This document shows, in pieces, positions 18,044 through 27,380 of a stretch of DNA of 50,960 bases; within the stretch, counting starts at the first letter, position 1, and each line of letters begins with the position of its first letter. The notes below the pieces were generated by a model. The model did not search any database, was not told where the DNA came from, and worked only from the letters and a program-made list of their open reading frames with translations. Source of the DNA: Streptococcus gallolyticus (GTDB lineage: Bacteria; Bacillota; Bacilli; Lactobacillales; Streptococcaceae); contig NZ_NETH01000013.1 of NCBI RefSeq assembly GCF_003337175.1, positions 1 to 50,960 of the forward strand. The letters run 5' to 3'. The translations under genes and the position numbers were made by a program.

Positions 18044-18799
18044 ATGATTAATGCACTGCAAATAGAATTATTAAAAAGTCGTCGGACAAAATCGTTTATT
18101 ATTACGATAGTTCTCATGTTAATTGGTTTTTTGTGGAATACAGTTAGTATTGGTAGTGAAATCAATTCAGTAAGTTATGACGGAGTTAGTGTACTATTTA
18201 ATAATCAAACAATGAATAGCTTTTTTCTTCCTATAGCTATTAGTATTTTCACTAGTCGTATAGTTTCTAATGAACTTGAAGGACAGACTTTTAAGCTACA
18301 GGAAGCAAACGGAACTACATTAACTCAAATTTTTTACAGTAAATTAATTTTATCAACTGTTTTCTTTTTGATATTAGCTATTTTAGAAACAGTAGCAACG
18401 AATGTATTTGCAATGGTTAACGGAGTAAGTGTCCCTTCAACAATTACTATTCTTCAAATTTTAGGACAACTCTTGTCAAGTTTCAGTCTCATTTGCTTTT
18501 ATTTAACTTTCGCAATGTTTACTGATAAACAAGGCTTATTGTTATCATCAGGTTTTATAGGTGGATTTATAGGTTTAATATTAGCATCCAAATCCACAAT
18601 ATTGTGGACATTCGCTATACCATGGGTTGGCTGTGCTTATTTATCTCTTTACAAATTTACCCTAATAAATAGTTCAAGCTATCTTTATAAATTTGACCAA
18701 TCAATATACTTTAGACTTTTAATATATCTAATTTATTGTTTACTGTTATATCTTATTGTAAGAAGTATATTTTTGAAGAAAGAGAGACAAAGAAAATGA
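18044..18799 (+). CDS. sivE: Lantibiotic immunity permease LanE
   Basis: A 251-aa membrane protein with about six hydrophobic segments, the N-terminal signature IELLKSRRTKSF and the internal SRIVSNELEGQTFKLQ. It is the partner of SivG in the SivF-driven immunity transporter. AAGGAG precedes the start, and its TGA overlaps the sivG start (ATGA). Confidence 0.9.
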   Translation: MINALQIELLKSRRTKSFIITIVLMLIGFLWNTVSIGSEINSVSYDGVSVLFNNQTMNSFFLPIAISIFTSRIVSNELEGQTFKLQEANGTTLTQIFYSKLILSTVFFLILAILETVATNVFAMVNGVSVPSTITILQILGQLLSSFSLICFYLTFAMFTDKQGLLLSSGFIGGFIGLILASKSTILWTFAIPWVGCAYLSLYKFTLINSSSYLYKFDQSIYFRLLIYLIYCLLLYLIVRSIFLKKERQRK

Positions 18800-19530
18800 G
18801 ACATTATATTTCAGCTGAATGGAAAAAGCTGAATAAAATTCAGCTTTTAATAATCGGTGTTGTTTTTGTAGCACTATCAAGTTTTATTGGCTTAGGTATC
18901 TATTTTGCTAATCAATCAGTTTTAATTGATGGTACACAGGATAAAGTGATGTGGGGACAATTAACTTTCTATTATACTCAAATGCTTTATCCTCCAATGC
19001 TCGCAATTTTTATAGCAATATCTTTAATTCAAGAGTTTGAAAGAAAAAATTTGGAAATGTTATGTTCAAATGCAGTATCTATCAAAAAGTTACTGATAAG
19101 CAAGCTATTTACCGTTACTGCATTAGTCATTCCAATTCAATTTCTCGTACTAATTGTTTATATTGTAGCTTTAAAAGTAGCTAATGTTGAACTCTCTTCT
19201 TTTGCCCTATTAACTTTAAAATGGACACTTTTATCTATTTTGAGCTCTTTATCAATTTTATGCATACAAGCGTTTGCCTATGCTAAAACTAGAAGTTTTG
19301 GTCAATCAATTGGCATTTCAGCTTTAGGCGCTATGGGCGGGTTCGTCTTATTGTTTTTGAATGAAAACTTAAATAAATTTTACCCATATTCTCAACCTAT
19401 GATAGCATTGAGAAGTAGAGCTTTAGAAGATTTTTCACTATTAGAACTTACTATTTTTATCTTTGTTAATCTTCTGTTTAGTGTGATTTTTTACAGATTA
19501 ACATGTTATGAACTAGAAAAAAGAGGATAA
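18796..19530 (+). CDS. sivG: Lantibiotic immunity permease LanG
   Basis: A 244-aa protein, exactly the length of ScnG and collinear with it (MRHYISAEWKKLNKIQ; FLNENLNKFYPYSQPMIALRSR). It has about six transmembrane segments. The start is the ATG overlapping the sivE stop; an in-frame TTG upstream within sivE is not needed. It is the last gene of the siv operon, followed within about 30 bases by IS sequence. No terminator of its own is evident, but the IS end carries one at 19592. Confidence 0.9.
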   Translation: MRHYISAEWKKLNKIQLLIIGVVFVALSSFIGLGIYFANQSVLIDGTQDKVMWGQLTFYYTQMLYPPMLAIFIAISLIQEFERKNLEMLCSNAVSIKKLLISKLFTVTALVIPIQFLVLIVYIVALKVANVELSSFALLTLKWTLLSILSSLSILCIQAFAYAKTRSFGQSIGISALGAMGGFVLLFLNENLNKFYPYSQPMIALRSRALEDFSLLELTIFIFVNLLFSVIFYRLTCYELEKRG

Positions 19531-19591
19531 TGTCATTTATGTAACTGCCTTAAATTAAGAGGCTGGGCAAAAACTAGCTTCAGAATACAAA

Positions 19592-19627
19592 AAAACGAGT
19601 ATTTCCGCAGTTGGAGCTACTCGTTTT
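19592..19627. terminator. Insulating hairpin in the IS left end
   Basis: AAAACGAGTA (19592-19601) pairs perfectly with TACTCGTTTT (19618-19627). Such hairpins shield IS genes from outside transcription. Here it may also terminate the siv operon. Confidence 0.65.
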
Positions 19628-19654
19628 CTATAATAAACAAACAACTAGAAAGCC

Positions 19655-20330
19655 ATGACTATGTATAAAGAGTATAACACAAATCAGTTGAGTTTGGAAC
19701 TCAATCTTGCTTACGATATTCCCATGAATCATGAAGCTAGACTCATTAGTCTTTTTGTGGATAGTATCCCTAATCATGTACTACTAGAAGAAAAGTCTCA
19801 TACGGGTCGCCCTGCTTTTCATCCAGTTATGCTTTTAAAAATGACGCTTTTTGCTTATGCTCGTCAGGTCTTTTCGGGTCGCAAAATCGTTCAGATGAAT
19901 GATGAAGTGATTCCAATGAAATGGTTAAGCCAGGACACCTATGTGAGTTATAAGACCATCACTAATTTCCGTTCTAGTAAGCATGCTAATAACCTGATTA
20001 GGACCGCCTTTAGTTACTTCACCCTGCTTATGCGTGAGAATGGCATGATTGAAGACGATGCTCTCTTTATCAACGGCACCAAGTTAGAAGCTGATGCCAA
20101 TCTCTACTCGTTTACTTGGCAAAAGGCAATTAATAGGTACGAAGAAGCATTGAATGATAAAACTGCTGAACTTTATGACACCCTTGTTCAAGAAGGGGGA
20201 GATTTAGCTCTCTCCAAAGAAGAATGCGAAACTAGTGAAGGATTAGTACACCTTTTAGAAGAGACGTCGTATCAAGAAACTCCGTAAGCAATTGAAGAAA
20301 GATTACCTTCCTCGTAAACAGCGCTATGAC
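19655..20330 (+). pseudogene. IS1182-type transposase, N-terminal, frameshifted and truncated
   Basis: From ATG 19655 the frame encodes 210 aa with the IS1182 N-terminal domain (TNQLSLELNLAYDIP, HTGRPAFHPVMLLKMTLFAYA, DTYVSYKTITNFRSS, DALFINGTKLEADAN) and stops at 20287. A frame shift near 20262 continues the protein as RRIKKLRKQLKKDYLPRKQR to about 20330, where similarity ends abruptly. Both catalytic-domain halves are missing, so it is inactive. Confidence 0.85.
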
Positions 20331-20707
20331 TTGAAAAAGCCTATCCTTGGCTTCTTTAGTTTGTTTTGTTTTTCCGTCTATCATGCTGCGCCCCCTTCCT
20401 AACAGGAAAACAAAGAAAACGAGAGTTGGGAGCTCCTTGTTTATAGCTATACATTAGCTCCATTATATCACTCTAACCTAAAGTATAGATAAAATAAGGC
20501 CCACATAAAAATATTTTTGCAAAATGAAACCGCATTTATGATTGCTTAGTTCTAAGATAAGTATAAAATTTCGATCCAATTAAGCTTCGTTTTATCTAGT
20601 TTTGGTAAGTTTCTTCTATCAATACGAAAATTTTTAGAGCTCTGCCCAATAATAGACAGCCTTCTAAAATTATGATAAGATATGACAGGTTGAAGGAGCT
20701 GTGACGT

Positions 20708-20887
20708 ATGCAAAATCATTCTTTTTATTACATGTCAGTCATCTATTTGATTATTTTCTTTGTGGCGATTATTTACAATATTGCCCATTCAAATATGGTA
20801 TTTGTCTATTTATGGTCGGCGCTTTTTTTAGGAAATTTAGCTTTCTTAATCTATAGTTTCGTTAAAAATCATAAGAAAAATAAATAG
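20708..20887 (+). CDS. Small two-segment membrane protein
   Basis: A 59-aa protein starting MQNHSFYYMS with two hydrophobic segments (about residues 9-24 and 31-51) and a basic tail KNHKKNK. AAGGAG lies eight bases upstream of the ATG, and a -10-like TAAGAT is about 40 bases upstream. It converges on the polysaccharide deacetylase gene with a shared terminator. I do not recognise a function. Its codon quality and ribosome site make it likely to be real. Confidence 0.75.
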   Translation: MQNHSFYYMSVIYLIIFFVAIIYNIAHSNMVFVYLWSALFLGNLAFLIYSFVKNHKKNK

Positions 20888-20919
20888 CAATAAGCTGATA
20901 ACAATGCGATTATAGCAAG

Positions 20920-20948
20920 AAAGCCCTCTTTTTTTGAAAGGGGGCTTT
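20920..20948. terminator. Bidirectional terminator
   Basis: AAAGCCCTCTTT (20920-20931) pairs with AAAGGGGGCTTT (20937-20948), with T-runs in both directions. It serves the small membrane gene (+) and the deacetylase (-). Confidence 0.8.
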
Positions 20949-20957
20949 TATGATATG

Positions 20958-21908
20958 TTAGCTAATACTTGCGATCAGGCTATCAGCAGTTGTTGTCGGC
21001 AAGATACGGACACGGTCTAATGATAATAAGCCGTCGCTAGCGCTGGCAATACCTTCGTTGGTCGTTAGGCCGAGTTTATAATTAAGGCTTGCTGCAATTT
21101 GAAGTGTTGTGTCAGAATAACGCCCAGATGGATAGGCGATAGCGATAGTATCTTGATTAAGATTGGTATCGAGATAGTTTTTAGAATCTTCCATTTCAGA
21201 AGTCTGAGTTGCGTCATCACTGGCTGACAAGTCAGGATGTGTCACGGTATGGTCTTGGAAAGACATGCCGTTTGCTTTCATTTCTAACATTTCATCGAGT
21301 GATAAATTTCCGCTATTTCCAACAGTGCTTGTAATGACATTGTTTGTTGCTTTTGCACCGTATTTTTGCAAGATAGGGTAAGCATTGTCATAAAAATCCC
21401 AAAGGCTATCATCAAACGTTAACCAAACAATTTTACTATTGCCGTTTGGCAGCACATTTTCAGTTAAAACTTTGTAGGCTTCTTCGGGTGTTAAAAAGTA
21501 GTAACCCTCTTCAGAAAGACGTTGAATATGGCTTTCAAATGTTGTCGGATCAACGATGAGGTTAGCATTTGAAGCTTCTTCCGCAGCCATAACGTGGATG
21601 GCGTGATACATAAGAATGGGAACAGAGACATTTGAATCCTGTTTTACCCAGTTAACCTCGTTTTCATTGGTATTAGCAGAAGAGCTGTCGCTTGTCACCG
21701 TTGATGCAGAAGAAGTCGTGGTAGTATCTGTATGGCTAGCACTTGATGACGACACTTGTTCGGTTTTAGTTGTTGAAAAAATGAAGTTGTTCTCCTTTAA
21801 AGCTATAAAAAGAAAAACACTTGCGACAATACAGGCTATTAATAGAATAATATTTATAATAGCTAATGGCTTCTTGCTATGTTTTTGATGTTGACGACGT
21901 TTTTCCAT
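20958..21908 (-). CDS. Membrane-anchored polysaccharide deacetylase (NodB family)
   Basis: A 316-aa protein with a basic N-terminus, one signal-anchor segment (about residues 15-37), a Ser/Thr-rich linker (51-80) and an extracellular NodB deacetylase domain. The metal site is visible: TFDD (164-167) and the HTVTH pair H220/H224, plus the family motif PILMYHAIH. Proteins of this type remove acetyl groups from cell-surface sugars such as peptidoglycan GlcNAc, but the substrate here is not determinable. Its 3' end meets a bidirectional terminator, and it is divergent from hom. Confidence 0.88.
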   Translation of the reverse strand: MEKRRQHQKHSKKPLAIINIILLIACIVASVFLFIALKENNFIFSTTKTEQVSSSSASHTDTTTTSSASTVTSDSSSANTNENEVNWVKQDSNVSVPILMYHAIHVMAAEEASNANLIVDPTTFESHIQRLSEEGYYFLTPEEAYKVLTENVLPNGNSKIVWLTFDDSLWDFYDNAYPILQKYGAKATNNVITSTVGNSGNLSLDEMLEMKANGMSFQDHTVTHPDLSASDDATQTSEMEDSKNYLDTNLNQDTIAIAYPSGRYSDTTLQIAASLNYKLGLTTNEGIASASDGLLSLDRVRILPTTTADSLIASIS

Positions 21909-22039
21909 AATATTTAACGATCTCCTCGCAAAAGTCTACTCCTATTATACTATTTTTTAAGACAAAGGGAACTGTTTACTGTAAATTGCGGAAAGATTTT
22001 CAAAGGACGTTATTTTTCTGTAAATTCTGAATAATTTTA

Positions 22040-22048
22040 TGATATAAT
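22040..22048 (+). promoter_or_regulatory. Extended -10 promoter for hom-thrB
   Basis: TGATATAAT (22040-22048) is an extended -10 about 80 bases upstream of hom. No good -35 is seen. Confidence 0.5.
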
Positions 22049-22129
22049 GTAGGAAATGTTTTTATTTGAGAGTGAGTAGCCTGAAAATTTGGCTATGCTG
22101 TTCGAAATTTGCTTATTAAGGAGAAAAAG

Positions 22130-23416
22130 ATGTCAATAAAAATTGCTTTACTCGGTTTTGGTACTGTTGCCAGTGGTGTTCCTTTCCTTTTGAAAGAAAA
22201 TCAATCAAAAATTACTGAAGCAGCCCATGACACGATTGAAATCACTAAGGTTCTTGTCAAAGATGATGACGAAAAAAATCGTTTGTTAGCTGCTGGAAAT
22301 GATTATCATTTCGTTACAAATGTTGATGATATTTTGAGTGATGATAGCATTGACATTGTTATTGAATTAATGGGACGCATTGAGCCTGCTCGTACCTTCA
22401 TTACAAAAGCACTTGAAGCAGGAAAAAATGTTGTTTCTGCCAATAAAGACTTGATTGCCACTTATGGTAAAGAATTAATTGAACTTGCCCAAGATAAGGG
22501 CGTTGCTTTCTATTATGAAGCAGCTGTTGCTGGTGGTATCCCAATTCTTCGTACACTTGCTAATTCGCTTACTTCTGATAAAGTTACACGTATTTTGGGT
22601 GTTCTTAATGGGACATCTAACTTTATGATGACTAAAATGGTTGATGAAGGTTGGACTTACGAAGATGCGCTTAAAACAGCTCAAGAGCTTGGTTATGCTG
22701 AAAGTGACCCAACAAATGATGTTGAAGGTATCGATGCTGCCTATAAAGCCGTCATTTTAAGTCAATTTGGTTTTGGAATGACGATTGATTTTGATGATGT
22801 TGCACATAAGGGAATCACAACAATCACACCAGATGATGTTGCTGTCGCTCAAGAACTTGGTTATGTCATCAAATTGGTCGGAGATGTGCGTGAAGTTGAA
22901 TCAGGTATCTCAGCAGAAGTTTCACCAACTTTCCTGCCAAAAGCACATCCACTTGCTAGTGTCAATGATGTTATGAATGCTGTCTTTGTGGAGTCAATCG
23001 GTATCGGGGAATCAATGTATTATGGACCTGGTGCTGGTCAAAAACCAACAGCAACGTCTGTAACCGCTGATATTATCCGTATTTGTCGTCGTATTAAAGA
23101 TGGTAGTGTTGGGAAACCATTTAACGAATTTGTTCGTGAAACAACATTGGCAGACCCTGCTGATGTGAAGAGCCACTATTACTTTGCGATTAATACCCCT
23201 GATAAAAAAGGTCAATTGCTTCGATTAGCTGAAATTTTCAATTCTGAAAATATTTCATTTGAACAAGTGCTTCAACAAAAAGCCAATGGTACACGTGCGC
23301 GTGTGGTTATCATTACACACTCAATGAGTAAAACACAGTTGGCTGATGTAACCGCTAAATTGGAAGCGGTAGAAGATTTCCAAGTGGTTAATACACTTAA
23401 AGTATTAGGCGAATAA
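22130..23416 (+). CDS. hom: Homoserine dehydrogenase
   Basis: A 428-aa enzyme reducing aspartate semialdehyde to homoserine for threonine and methionine synthesis. The NAD(P)-binding GFGTVASG is at residues 9-16, followed by [17 protein letters not shown] and NGTSNFM, with the substrate region [16 protein letters not shown]. The C-terminal ACT domain ([17 protein letters not shown]) suggests feedback control by threonine. ATG 22130 is preferred because AAGGAG lies six bases upstream; an in-frame TTG at 22109 precedes that site. thrB follows after 54 bases, probably in one operon. Confidence 0.95.
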   Translation: MSIKIALLGFGTVASGVPFLLKENQSKITEAAHDTIEITKVLVKDDDEKNRLLAAGNDYHFVTNVDDILSDDSIDIVIELMGRIEPARTFITKALEAGKNVVSANKDLIATYGKELIELAQDKGVAFYYEAAVAGGIPILRTLANSLTSDKVTRILGVLNGTSNFMMTKMVDEGWTYEDALKTAQELGYAESDPTNDVEGIDAAYKAVILSQFGFGMTIDFDDVAHKGITTITPDDVAVAQELGYVIKLVGDVREVESGISAEVSPTFLPKAHPLASVNDVMNAVFVESIGIGESMYYGPGAGQKPTATSVTADIIRICRRIKDGSVGKPFNEFVRETTLADPADVKSHYYFAINTPDKKGQLLRLAEIFNSENISFEQVLQQKANGTRARVVIITHSMSKTQLADVTAKLEAVEDFQVVNTLKVLGE

Positions 23417-23470
23417 TAACTGATTAAGTGAAAGGAAAAGCTCAAGACTACTTTTGAGTATGATAATGAT

Positions 23471-24337
23471 ATGAGAATTACAGTACCAGCAACCTCTGCT
23501 AATGTTGGACCAGGCTTTGATTCGGTCGGCCTAGCGGTTTCGAAGTACTTAACGATTGAGATTTTAGAGCCTTCTGAAAAATGGGAGGTTTTACATGATT
23601 TAGGTGACGTTCCTAGTGACGAAACAAATCTTTTGATTATGACAGCTTTACAAGTGAAAGCTGACCTACAACCACATCGTATTAAAATGGTTTCAGACAT
23701 TCCATTAGCACGAGGCTTGGGGTCATCTTCATCAGTTATTGTAGCTGGAATTGAGTTAGCTAATCAGTTGGCTCATTTACAGCTTTCAGCTGATGAAAAA
23801 CTGGTAATTGCGACCAAAATCGAAGGGCATCCAGACAATGTTGCGCCAGCTATTTTTGGTAATCTTGTTATTTCATCTTATCTTGATGATAAGGTTAATA
23901 GCATCGTAGCCAATTTCCCTGAGGCTTCTTTGGTTGCCTTTATTCCCAATTATGAATTAAAAACAAGTGATAGTCGCCATGTGTTGCCGAGCGAACTGAC
24001 TTATAAAGAAGCCGTGTGGGCTTCCTCGATTGCCAATGTGGCTGTTGCTGCGCTCTTAGCGGATGATTTAGAAAAAGCTGGGAAAGCAATTGAAGCAGAC
24101 CTTTTCCATGAGCGTTTCCGTCAAAAATTGGTTAAAGAGTTTGCACCGATTAAAAAAGTAGCTCATGAGGTCGGTGCTTACGCAACCTATCTCTCTGGTG
24201 CTGGTCCAACGATTATGACCCTAGCTCCAAAGGCAAAAGAAGCAGAGCTTGTTAAGCATATTGAAGCACTTGCTTTGGATGGCGAGGTTGTCACACTTCA
24301 CATTGATACTAAAGGGATTTTTGTTGAAAAAGATTAA
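23471..24337 (+). CDS. thrB: Homoserine kinase
   Basis: A 288-aa GHMP-family kinase that phosphorylates homoserine, the step before threonine synthase. It has the N-terminal [17 protein letters not shown], the ATP loop [16 protein letters not shown] and the C-terminal [11 protein letters not shown]. The length is normal. It follows hom as in other streptococci. thrC is not adjacent, which is usual for the genus. The operon ends at a hairpin about 70 bases downstream. Confidence 0.95.
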   Translation: MRITVPATSANVGPGFDSVGLAVSKYLTIEILEPSEKWEVLHDLGDVPSDETNLLIMTALQVKADLQPHRIKMVSDIPLARGLGSSSSVIVAGIELANQLAHLQLSADEKLVIATKIEGHPDNVAPAIFGNLVISSYLDDKVNSIVANFPEASLVAFIPNYELKTSDSRHVLPSELTYKEAVWASSIANVAVAALLADDLEKAGKAIEADLFHERFRQKLVKEFAPIKKVAHEVGAYATYLSGAGPTIMTLAPKAKEAELVKHIEALALDGEVVTLHIDTKGIFVEKD

Positions 24338-24408
24338 ATTGGGGATTTTCCTTGGCTAATTAGTCTTTATCTTAGGAGGGGAACCTCCATCATTGAAAGT
24401 TGTTTTCA

Positions 24409-24434
24409 GGTGTTAGTTTAGCTAGCACCTTTTC
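24409..24434 (+). terminator. Terminator after thrB
   Basis: GGTGTTAG (24409-24416) pairs with CTAGCACC (24422-24429, one G-U pair) and is followed by TTTTCTT. Confidence 0.7.
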
Positions 24435-24758
24435 TTATTGCCTTATTTTAAGAGAGGAAATCAAGAGGGATTCAGTGGTCAGATTTTTAAGCACTAGCAA
24501 TTATAGTAAAAAATACAGGAGAACAGAGCAATCTATTCTTCCGTGACTGAAACATCAAAAATAACTCAAAATGAAAATTGCCCTGGCTATTGAGACTTGA
24601 TAACTGTAGGATACTTGACAAATGAAAAAAACTGGTATCATCGTATTGAAAGCGGATACACAAAATTTGCTCTTGCTAGATAAAAATGATTGCTAACGAA
24701 AAATTATCGAGGCGATTCGACAATAGTAAATATTATCAGGATGAATGAAACCAGCTAA
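24435..24758. other. Degraded non-coding stretch
   Basis: No intact gene. Short coding-like pieces in different frames (for example NEKNWYHRIESGYTKFALAR before a stop near 24690, then RRFDNSKYYQDE) look like the ruined 5' part of the gene whose 3' end is at 24759-25052. Confidence 0.5.
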
Positions 24759-25052
24759 TGTGGGGAGGAACTGTTAATACTGGACTTAATCAAGTCAAAA
24801 GACTTTACGGATTATCTAAGGACCAATACGTATCAACTAAAGAGTTGCTTGTTAGCTATTATTGAGGAACAGTTGCACGCAGATAATATGAAGCATTTTC
24901 TAATATTTCTAGCAAGAGAACATCAACGAGGCAAAGTGAGCATGAGCCTATCATATACTAAGGATATTATTAATTCACTGACGAGTACTGACTTGATTCA
25001 AGTATTAACTCAAGTATTGACAAGTAAGCGTGCTCAAATCTTTCTAGTGTAG
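24759..25052 (+). pseudogene. 3' remnant of a larger gene before an ABC transporter
   Basis: A stop-free frame with no acceptable start codon encodes about 97 residues (LDLIKSKDFTDYLRTNTYQL, IIEEQLHADNMKHF, YTKDIINSLTSTDLIQVL, SKRAQIFLV). Upstream sequence has further coding-like pieces in other frames, so this is probably the C-terminus of a decayed gene. The closing pattern (helix, then TSTDLIQVLTQVLTSKRAQIFL) reminds me of the C-terminal end of M16-type peptidases, which sometimes accompany exporters of modified peptides. That identification is weak. It ends 19 bases before the ABC transporter genes. Confidence 0.5.
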
Positions 25053-25071
25053 TTATCTAAAGGAGGTCTAT

Positions 25072-25992
25072 ATGCTGATTAACATAGAGAACTTAAGTTA
25101 TTCATATGGAAGCAAAAGGATTCTAAAGAATATCAACCTTTCAGTAGAGAAAGGTGAGGTGGTTGTCTTAGTGGGAAAAAACGGTTCGGGTAAAACCACC
25201 ATTTTGAATTGTATCCAAGGAATTAGGACAGACTATGATGGGAGTTGTCGCATTTTTGGCATCGAGTCAAAAAGTCGAAATAGAGATTTTTTAAAGCGAA
25301 TAGGCGTTCAATTTCAAAGCAGTCAATTTTTCAATAATATCAAAGTTGGGGAATTGTTGAACTTTATTGCTGCCTTATACGACAGGACGCTAAGTACAAA
25401 AGAGCTTAGCGGATTGTTGGCTACCGTTCATATGAATGACTGTATTGACCGTTACATGTCAGAACTTTCAGGGGGGCAAAAGCAGCGTATTAGTCTGGCA
25501 ATCTGTTTGATAAATAATCCTGATGTCATTTTTTTAGATGAACCTACGCTAGGGCTAGATATTCAGACTAGAAGAGAGCTGTGGACGCTAATAAAGAATC
25601 AAAAATCTCAAGGACAAACCATTGTCCTCACGACCCACTACATCAATGAAATTAAAGATATTTGTGATCGGCTCATCATTATTGATGATGGGAGTATGAT
25701 ATTAAATGAACGCTTAATCGATATTATTGACCATTTTCCCTATCGTAAAAAGATTAGCATAACTGCTAATCTGCGTGGTGTTGAGGACTTACTGGATTCT
25801 ATTGCGGATATTAAGTTGATGAAGCTAGATAATGATGAGATTATCATTTACACCAAAAATACTTCAATTGTTCTGGATAAGATGGCAGCATTTCTTGGTG
25901 TTACCGTGGATAATTTGAAAGGCTTTGTGATATCAGATACCGACTTAGACGATATCTTTCTTTTAATGACAGGAGGAAGGTTGGATGACTAG
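25072..25992 (+). CDS. ABC transporter ATP-binding protein (ABC-2 export type)
   Basis: A 306-aa ATPase with Walker A VGKNGSGKTT, Q-loop GVQFQSSQFF, signature LSGGQKQRISLA and Walker B VIFLDEPTLGLD, plus a C-terminal extension of about 90 residues typical of CcmA/drug-export ATPases. AAAGGAGG precedes the start. The permease gene overlaps its 3' end by 8 bases, so the two form one transporter. Substrate unknown; the decayed gene upstream suggests it once served a peptide or drug export locus. Confidence 0.9.
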   Translation: MLINIENLSYSYGSKRILKNINLSVEKGEVVVLVGKNGSGKTTILNCIQGIRTDYDGSCRIFGIESKSRNRDFLKRIGVQFQSSQFFNNIKVGELLNFIAALYDRTLSTKELSGLLATVHMNDCIDRYMSELSGGQKQRISLAICLINNPDVIFLDEPTLGLDIQTRRELWTLIKNQKSQGQTIVLTTHYINEIKDICDRLIIIDDGSMILNERLIDIIDHFPYRKKISITANLRGVEDLLDSIADIKLMKLDNDEIIIYTKNTSIVLDKMAAFLGVTVDNLKGFVISDTDLDDIFLLMTGGRLDD

Positions 25993-26734
25993 TTATAAGA
26001 CTTTGATAAAATCATTTTTCTTGATGGAAGTTCGTAATAAACAAGCACTGATTATGGGGACTGTCTTTCCTGTTGTGATGTTGCTATTCATGGGGATTGC
26101 TGGCAAGTCAGAAAGCCGAGGGAACATGTCTTACATGGCTTATATTCTTCCAGGTATTTTGGGAATGTCTTATGCCTCAATAGGATTAATCGCCTTTCCA
26201 ATCATGCTTTCTAGCTACAGAGAGAGTGGCTTTCTTCGATTTTTAAAGGTTACTCCGATTAACATAACGAAAGTCATCGGTGCGCTAGTTACAACGCAAT
26301 TGGTGATTATGACCATACAGACAGTCTTATTACTAATTGTTTGCAATGCCATCTTAAAATTGGGGTTAACAATTGCTTTTGGGAACATCTTTTGGCTAAT
26401 CGTGATTTTATTGTTAAGCTCCTTAGCACTCATTTTGATGGGATTAAACATTAGTATTTTATCAAAAAACGTGAAAAATACATCAACTTTTGGTAATTTA
26501 AGTAATTTGATTCTTACGTTTTTAGGGGGTGCTTTCTTTCCCACAGATGTATGGCCGGTTTATTTACAGCCTTTGGTTAAGCTTAATCCTCTGACACATA
26601 TGGTTGCAATGCTAAGAGCAACCTTATTGTTTAATGATTTTAACCTGTCAAACGGATTGAATTACTCTGGCTTTTTACTTCTGGTGATTGGTCTGTCATT
26701 TGTCGGTGCTTACAAGCTATTTACCTATGAATGA
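25985..26734 (+). CDS. ABC-2 family permease
   Basis: A 249-aa membrane protein with about six transmembrane segments and the ABC-2 pattern (FFLMEVRNKQALIMGTVFPV; the late motif LTFLGGAFFPTDVWP before the last segments). It forms the exporter with the ATPase encoded just upstream. No clear terminator follows, and the downstream 500 bases look degraded. Confidence 0.88.
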   Translation: MTSYKTLIKSFFLMEVRNKQALIMGTVFPVVMLLFMGIAGKSESRGNMSYMAYILPGILGMSYASIGLIAFPIMLSSYRESGFLRFLKVTPINITKVIGALVTTQLVIMTIQTVLLLIVCNAILKLGLTIAFGNIFWLIVILLLSSLALILMGLNISILSKNVKNTSTFGNLSNLILTFLGGAFFPTDVWPVYLQPLVKLNPLTHMVAMLRATLLFNDFNLSNGLNYSGFLLLVIGLSFVGAYKLFTYE

Positions 26735-27250
26735 TATACTCTCCACTCTGTGAAGTCTCTAGTGACGACAAAGCTAAGACAACCAACCTCCTAAGCTGTT
26801 GATGTTCAGTCTTTTGAAAGAAAGCTCTTTACTATCCGACTAATCCTCTACTTTCTACATCAGTCAAGCTTTTACTTCTCATTATAATTATCGCTCACCA
26901 CTCAAACACGATAGTTAGGATGACTGATGGTTAGCCTGCTAACAGCACGCCCTCTACCTCTAATACATGGTCTACAGATTAGCTACTTTAAAAGGGGAGA
27001 ATACAGTGTGCTTCTAAGGGCTATGTCACTAAATACTTAGAATTAGGTCAAAGATGTAAAGGATAACCCAAAGAAAACTACTGCTAGAAAGTATAGGCTA
27101 CCTCCTCTGTTGGCTTTGGTAAGGTTGATGTGAAGACGCACATACAGTTAGTCAAAGCCCTTCAATGCTTTAATAATGCCCAATATGTAGACTAGTTCGA
27201 CCATTAGTTGATAAAGAAGTCTGATTATCAAGTATTTTACTGCCTTTTTG
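26735..27250. other. Gene-free, probably decayed stretch
   Basis: About 500 bases with frequent stops in every frame. Short coding-like patches (for example ASKGYVTKYLELGQRCKG and THIQLVKALQCFNNAQYV) suggest old debris, possibly of an IS, but I cannot identify it. Confidence 0.4.
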
Positions 27251-27259
27251 TGTTATAAT
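27251..27259 (+). promoter_or_regulatory. Extended -10 promoter of the folate operon
   Basis: TGTTATAAT (27251-27259) is an extended -10 about 120 bases upstream of folC. No strong -35 is visible. Confidence 0.55.
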
Positions 27260-27285
27260 GGAAATGTTATTGTAAAGTCAGGACA

Positions 27286-27302
27286 GAAAGGATAATATGT
27301 GA
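27286..27302 (+). other. Minimal start-stop upstream ORF (ATG TGA) in the folC leader
   Basis: GAAAGGATAAT is followed directly by ATG (27297-27299) and TGA (27300-27302), a start-stop element with a better ribosome site than folC itself. It may stall initiating ribosomes or be chance; function is inference. Confidence 0.4.
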
Positions 27303-27380
27303 ACTAAAACGAACGCTAGAAGATTTTGGTTGAAAATTTTAGTTTTCGTAACATTTTAGGTCATATTGGGAAATTCACTG

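Larger units (their letters stand above)
19556..20330 (+). mobile_element. Truncated IS1182-type element at the right edge of the lantibiotic island
   Basis: The left end TAAGAGGCTGGGCAAAAACT resembles the inverted end TAAGAGTCTGGGACAAAAG of the element near 44661. It holds an insulating hairpin and the 5' part of a transposase gene. Recognisable similarity ends at about 20330. A possible trace of the opposite end (CTCTGCCCAATA) lies near 20642. Together with the C-terminal fragment at 2-676 it brackets the lantibiotic genes. Confidence 0.65.
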
